NCBI GenBank assembly: GCA_932294295.1 | Contig: OW028580.1 | Coordinates: forward strand, 29,948,396 to 30,012,395 | Length of the DNA stretch: 64,000 nucleotides | From: Alitta virens | Taxonomy: Eukaryota; Annelida; Polychaeta; Phyllodocida; Nereididae | Direction of reading: 5' to 3' | Part shown: piece by piece, positions 61,439-64,000 of the stretch | Numbering within the stretch: the stretch's first letter is position 1 | Layout: every line of letters begins with the position of its first letter | Position numbers and translations under genes: made by a program | The notes under the pieces: generated by a model | What the model was told of the DNA's origin: nothing | The model's database searches: none | What the model saw: only the letters and a program-made list of their open reading frames with translations

Positions 61439-62016
61439 CTCTCTTTTTTTTCAGTAATAGGAACACCGGGTGGTGGTTTTCTCTGTGAACTTTGTTTCCG
61501 AATTATCCCTGAGCCATTCTGAACTAGAGTTTGAGGTATATTGCTATCTCGCAGTGCTACTCTAAACTGATGTAAACCTTCTGGTTGTACATTTTTATAA
61601 CGGTAAAGCATGCATTTTATCAAATCAATGATGTGACTGTTTGGTATAAGATTTTGATTAATTATTACCTCACCCTTTTTATTCCAAGTTATATTTTCGT
61701 CATTATCCTCAATATGTTGTAGTATAGCTCGAGCTTTATATTTGATATTCTGAGGGATTGATGACAGAATACTATCAGAACTTAGTTTAGGAGTTGCTGC
61801 AGCTGCTGCTGCAGGTACTGCAGGTACTGCAGCTGCAGGTACTGCGGGTACTGCAGGTACTGCAGGTACTGCAGTTGATACTGCGGGTACTGCAGTTGTT
61901 GTTGTAGCAGCTGCAGTTGCTACTGCGGGTACTGCAGGTGCTGCAGGTACCGCAGGTGCTGCAGCTGCTGCTGTTGCACTACTGTTGGTGAATGGAATTA
62001 AAACGTATTTCTTCAT
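61417..62016 (-). CDS. Ala/Pro/Val-rich conserved Polinton protein
   Basis: 199 residues. Start KKYVLIPF, then about 80 residues of APAVPA repeats encoded by gctgcaggtactgc-type DNA repeats (61795-61975). A conserved C-terminal domain follows, with ARAILQHIEDND, ITWNKKGEVIINQ, IPNSHIIDLIKCMLYR, GLHQFRVALRDSNIP and KPPPGVPITEKK. This C-terminal pattern recurs in Polinton-like elements near the capsid genes, function unknown. Overlaps genes on both sides (stop/ATG overlaps). Confidence 0.72.
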   Translation of the reverse strand: MKKYVLIPFTNSSATAAAAAPAVPAAPAVPAVATAAATTTTAVPAVSTAVPAVPAVPAVPAAAVPAVPAAAAAATPKLSSDSILSSIPQNIKYKARAILQHIEDNDENITWNKKGEVIINQNLIPNSHIIDLIKCMLYRYKNVQPEGLHQFRVALRDSNIPQTLVQNGSGIIRKQSSQRKPPPGVPITEKKERWIWHKM

Positions 62017-62348
62017 TTTAAGACTTTAATCAGGATCTTTTTAGCTGATAGCAAAATGTTGTGAATCTTGGATGAATTATTTCTAATGATAGAATAATTC
62101 TTTTTATCGGAATTCTTTTTATTGGTTATTTTTGAAATTAACTTTTTATGTTTGGAAAGCAATTTTTGGGTTTGAGGTGATAATACTGAGGAGTTGAGTG
62201 TAATATTATATATGATGATTACTGTGTTAGCTACTTGTTCTTCATTAGCCGTTTCTAATAGGGCTATGGCTTGATTTTTGCTACAAGAAAGAAGTAGATG
62301 AAAAAAATTTGTTTGAAAATTTTTTTTTTGAAAAAAAATTTTTTTCAT
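62013..62348 (-). CDS. small basic helical protein conserved in Polintons
   Basis: 111 residues, rich in Lys, Asn and Ser. FFHLLLSCSKNQAIALLETA, then SKHKKLISKITNKKN, as in the element 1 protein at 22547-22849. Overlaps both neighbours by four bases (ATGA-type junctions). A/T-rich coding. Role unknown. Confidence 0.65.
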   Translation of the reverse strand: MKKIFFQKKNFQTNFFHLLLSCSKNQAIALLETANEEQVANTVIIIYNITLNSSVLSPQTQKLLSKHKKLISKITNKKNSDKKNYSIIRNNSSKIHNILLSAKKILIKVLK

Positions 62349-62599
62349 GGTAAAATATTTTCATTAATTTTGTGATTTTTAACCCCTTTCAAACGAGGGT
62401 TAGGCATGAGACAGCCCAGGCTGGAAGCTAGCAATGTAGACCAGAGAGTTTTATCACCGTTTTCTATGGAAAGGTTGATTACAGAAGTAATAATGATGAT
62501 ATAAATTACGATAATCTGACTGATGAATCCGAACTGAGATTTCGGACATTTACGTGTGAAGCAATACCACTCTTCGTAATTAGATGTTCTCTCTTCCAT
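62345..62599 (-). CDS. small membrane protein conserved between both elements
   Basis: 84 residues. Hydrophilic N-terminus, then the hydrophobic IIVIYIIIITSVINLSIEN and SSLGCLMPNPRLKGVKN, matching 17946-18242 of element 1 almost motif for motif. A TATA-like ATATAAAT on the minus strand lies about 50 bases upstream (near 62650). Confidence 0.82.
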   Translation of the reverse strand: MEERTSNYEEWYCFTRKCPKSQFGFISQIIVIYIIIITSVINLSIENGDKTLWSTLLASSLGCLMPNPRLKGVKNHKINENILP

Positions 62600-62770
62600 T
62601 CCGACCCTGTAACTAATTTACTTTCCTATATTTCATTCATTTATATCATTTAGACGCGCACGAGCGGGCGAGCGCCCCGCTCGGGCGAATATAAAGCACC
62701 AAGCGATAGTTAATCGGAACGCTCCAGCCTGCTACTTCAGGGTATCGCTTCAGTGGGTGCACTAGGTATT
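62600..62770. promoter_or_regulatory. intergenic hairpin and promoter region
   Basis: Between the ATPase stop and the small membrane protein start. Contains CGAGCGGG/CCCGCTCG (about 62662-62684), an 8-bp stem in a GC-rich patch, and TATA-like sequences on both strands. Confidence 0.45.
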
Positions 62771-63418
62771 TCAATCTTTTTTGTATATAATAGTATCTTC
62801 CATGGGGAATATTTTTGTTCTGAGTCGTAATTCATCAGGGCATTGCGCTGTTAAATCTATAATGAGATACCCGTACTGCTCATTTTTCATTATATCATTA
62901 TAAGCTTGGATTAACAATCCAGGGATATGAGGGAAGATTTGACTATTAAGATATGATAATTGTAATAAACTACGAGGAGAACGAAATACTTCCATGTATT
63001 TTGTGTTAAGATTTATTGTCACTTGCTTCTTTCCTTGAATGAAAGCATTCTGCAGTATGTAGAAACATGTGCAATTCCTATGGTGACTTATTCTTGTAAA
63101 TAACAATTCCATAACTGAGGAATTAGCTGCTTCATCCATGAGATCATCCACAATTATCAAACTATGTTTTTCTGGATCAGTAAATGCTAACAATTCATCT
63201 TCAGTAGGTAATCCTTGCTGAAAACTAATGTTTTCTATGATTTCTTGTATTTGGTCATAGGTATTTTGCCAGATGCCGTAGTAATATTTTATAATAGATG
63301 GTGGCTGTTCACCGAATAAATGCTCCTTATTTTGTAGTATTCGCTTAATAAAATTAGTCTTTCCCGATCCTGACTGACCAAATAAGATATGCGTGGATCC
63401 GGGTTCAAACCCCAACAT
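62771..63418 (-). CDS. A32/FtsK-type genome-packaging ATPase
   Basis: 215 residues from ATG 63418. Walker A is GQSGSGKT (residues 14-21), Walker B is HSLIIVDDLMDE, followed by CFYILQNAFIQGKK and YGYLIIDLT as in element 1. Located upstream of integrase here, whereas in element 1 it follows the capsid gene, so the module has been rearranged between the two lineages. Confidence 0.94.
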   Translation of the reverse strand: MLGFEPGSTHILFGQSGSGKTNFIKRILQNKEHLFGEQPPSIIKYYYGIWQNTYDQIQEIIENISFQQGLPTEDELLAFTDPEKHSLIIVDDLMDEAANSSVMELLFTRISHHRNCTCFYILQNAFIQGKKQVTINLNTKYMEVFRSPRSLLQLSYLNSQIFPHIPGLLIQAYNDIMKNEQYGYLIIDLTAQCPDELRLRTKIFPMEDTIIYKKD

Positions 63419-64000
63419 GTTTACCGTATCACAACTCGTGAATAAATGTTAAGATATTTCGTATATTAGCACTTTTATATCAACACAGAATATCCAGAAT
63501 ACGGAATTGTGCAGACCGGTGTGCAGAGCAGTGTGCAGAGCAGTGTGCAGCAGTGCGATAAGCTACATTCTCAAATGCTTTCAACCGTACAAAAAAGCAT
63601 TATTAGGACAAACCATGGCTGGTTGAACCCCTAACAACCACTAAACAGCTGATTTGGGGGAGCTGGTTATCAAAAGAGTTGAAGTATAACAGATTCCAAC
63701 TCATTGATTACTATTCTCATTTAATCAGCATATTCTACAAACAACTAGTGGGATGATGGTGATGAAAATTTTATTTGATCATGAATGGAATGAAAATGAT
63801 AGTGGTGGTGGGTTTTGAATTGATTGTTGGGTTGGAACTGTCAGTTTGAAGCTTTTAGTCAACAAGTTACACAGTCTTGTAAAAGCAACAATAATGTGTA
63901 ACCTGTTTTACAATGTCGCGACGTGAACGCAAGCTTGTGACATCATAATTTTGTACAGCCATTTTGCTGATTTTTTTTAGAATTGGAGGGTTTTAAAATT
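63419..64000. other. region right of element 2 ATPase, nothing recognised
   Basis: Contains gtgtgcagagca repeats (about 63510-63555). No gene or terminal repeat found. It may still be inside element 2, whose right end could be beyond the window. Confidence 0.4.

Larger units (their letters stand above)
45900..63420. mobile_element. second Polinton/adintovirus-like element (element 2), limits uncertain
   Basis: Minimum extent of a second virus-like element, distinct from element 1. It carries PolB, integrase, double-jelly-roll capsid, minor capsid, adenain-type protease and packaging ATPase, plus CARD, RING and spliced membrane proteins. Core proteins are only distantly similar to those of element 1, the gene order is different (PolB at the left, ATPase at the far right) and the DNA is rich in minisatellites. 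All core frames are open. The terminal repeats are not seen; the right one may lie beyond the window. Confidence 0.92.

Noticed and set aside
45372..64000. terminal inverted repeats of element 2
   Set aside because: I compared 45372-46000 with the reverse complement of 63420-64000 by eye and found no convincing match; the right end is probably outside the window.

Overview
The window is animal nuclear DNA. It opens with the spliced 3' end of a haspin kinase gene (1-589) and is otherwise almost all mobile DNA. Phase-consistent GT/AG introns, AATAAA signals, a DIRS retrotransposon, a PIF/Harbinger transposon, LINE and SINE debris and two integrated Polinton/adintovirus-type DNA viruses point to an invertebrate metazoan. 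I cannot name the species from sequence alone.

Layout. 1-589: haspin. 1705-7225: nearly complete DIRS-type retrotransposon with inverted terminal repeats, an internal complementary region, Gag, RT/RNase H and tyrosine recombinase. 7623-8462: element flanked by TTCGGCC-rich inverted repeats. 8720-12221: decayed PIF/Harbinger element with TTA target duplications, carrying a later tRNA-derived SINE. 12246-12502: short retroposon with a 12-bp duplication. 12778-13665: LINE 3' fragment. 15605-37903: a complete Polinton/adintovirus-like element (element 1), bounded by about 126-bp inverted repeats (5'-AG...CT-3') and the 6-bp duplication tagagt. 37910-45900: intergenic DNA with LINE fragments and copies of one dispersed repeat. 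About 45900 to at least 63420: a second, clearly different Polinton/adintovirus-like element (element 2), whose termini I could not place.

Element 1 has a rightward half: unknown acidic protein, CARD-like plus tandem PC4-like protein, small membrane protein, integrase, minor capsid, pX-like basic protein, double-jelly-roll major capsid, packaging ATPase, two small conserved proteins and a second PC4-like protein. Its leftward half holds an unknown protein, protein-primed PolB (two exons) and two spliced membrane glycoproteins. The halves converge on a noncoding region containing a GC-rich cluster of strong hairpins. No adenain-type protease was found in it.

Element 2 carries PolB with an N-terminal zinc-finger array, a stand-alone CARD protein overlapping a second small gene, and a RING protein on the plus strand. 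On the minus strand are two spliced membrane proteins and a tightly overlapping block: ATPase, membrane protein, small helical protein, Ala/Pro/Val-rich protein, integrase, minor capsid, pX-like, major capsid and adenain-type protease. Its gaps are filled with minisatellites and tandem duplications.

The shared capsid, ATPase, integrase, PolB and small membrane protein genes suggest both elements are integrated virus genomes able, at least once, to replicate, package and integrate. The most interesting accessory content is the CARD-type death-fold protein in each element and a family of spliced type I membrane proteins with an LRRNT-like cysteine module present in both.
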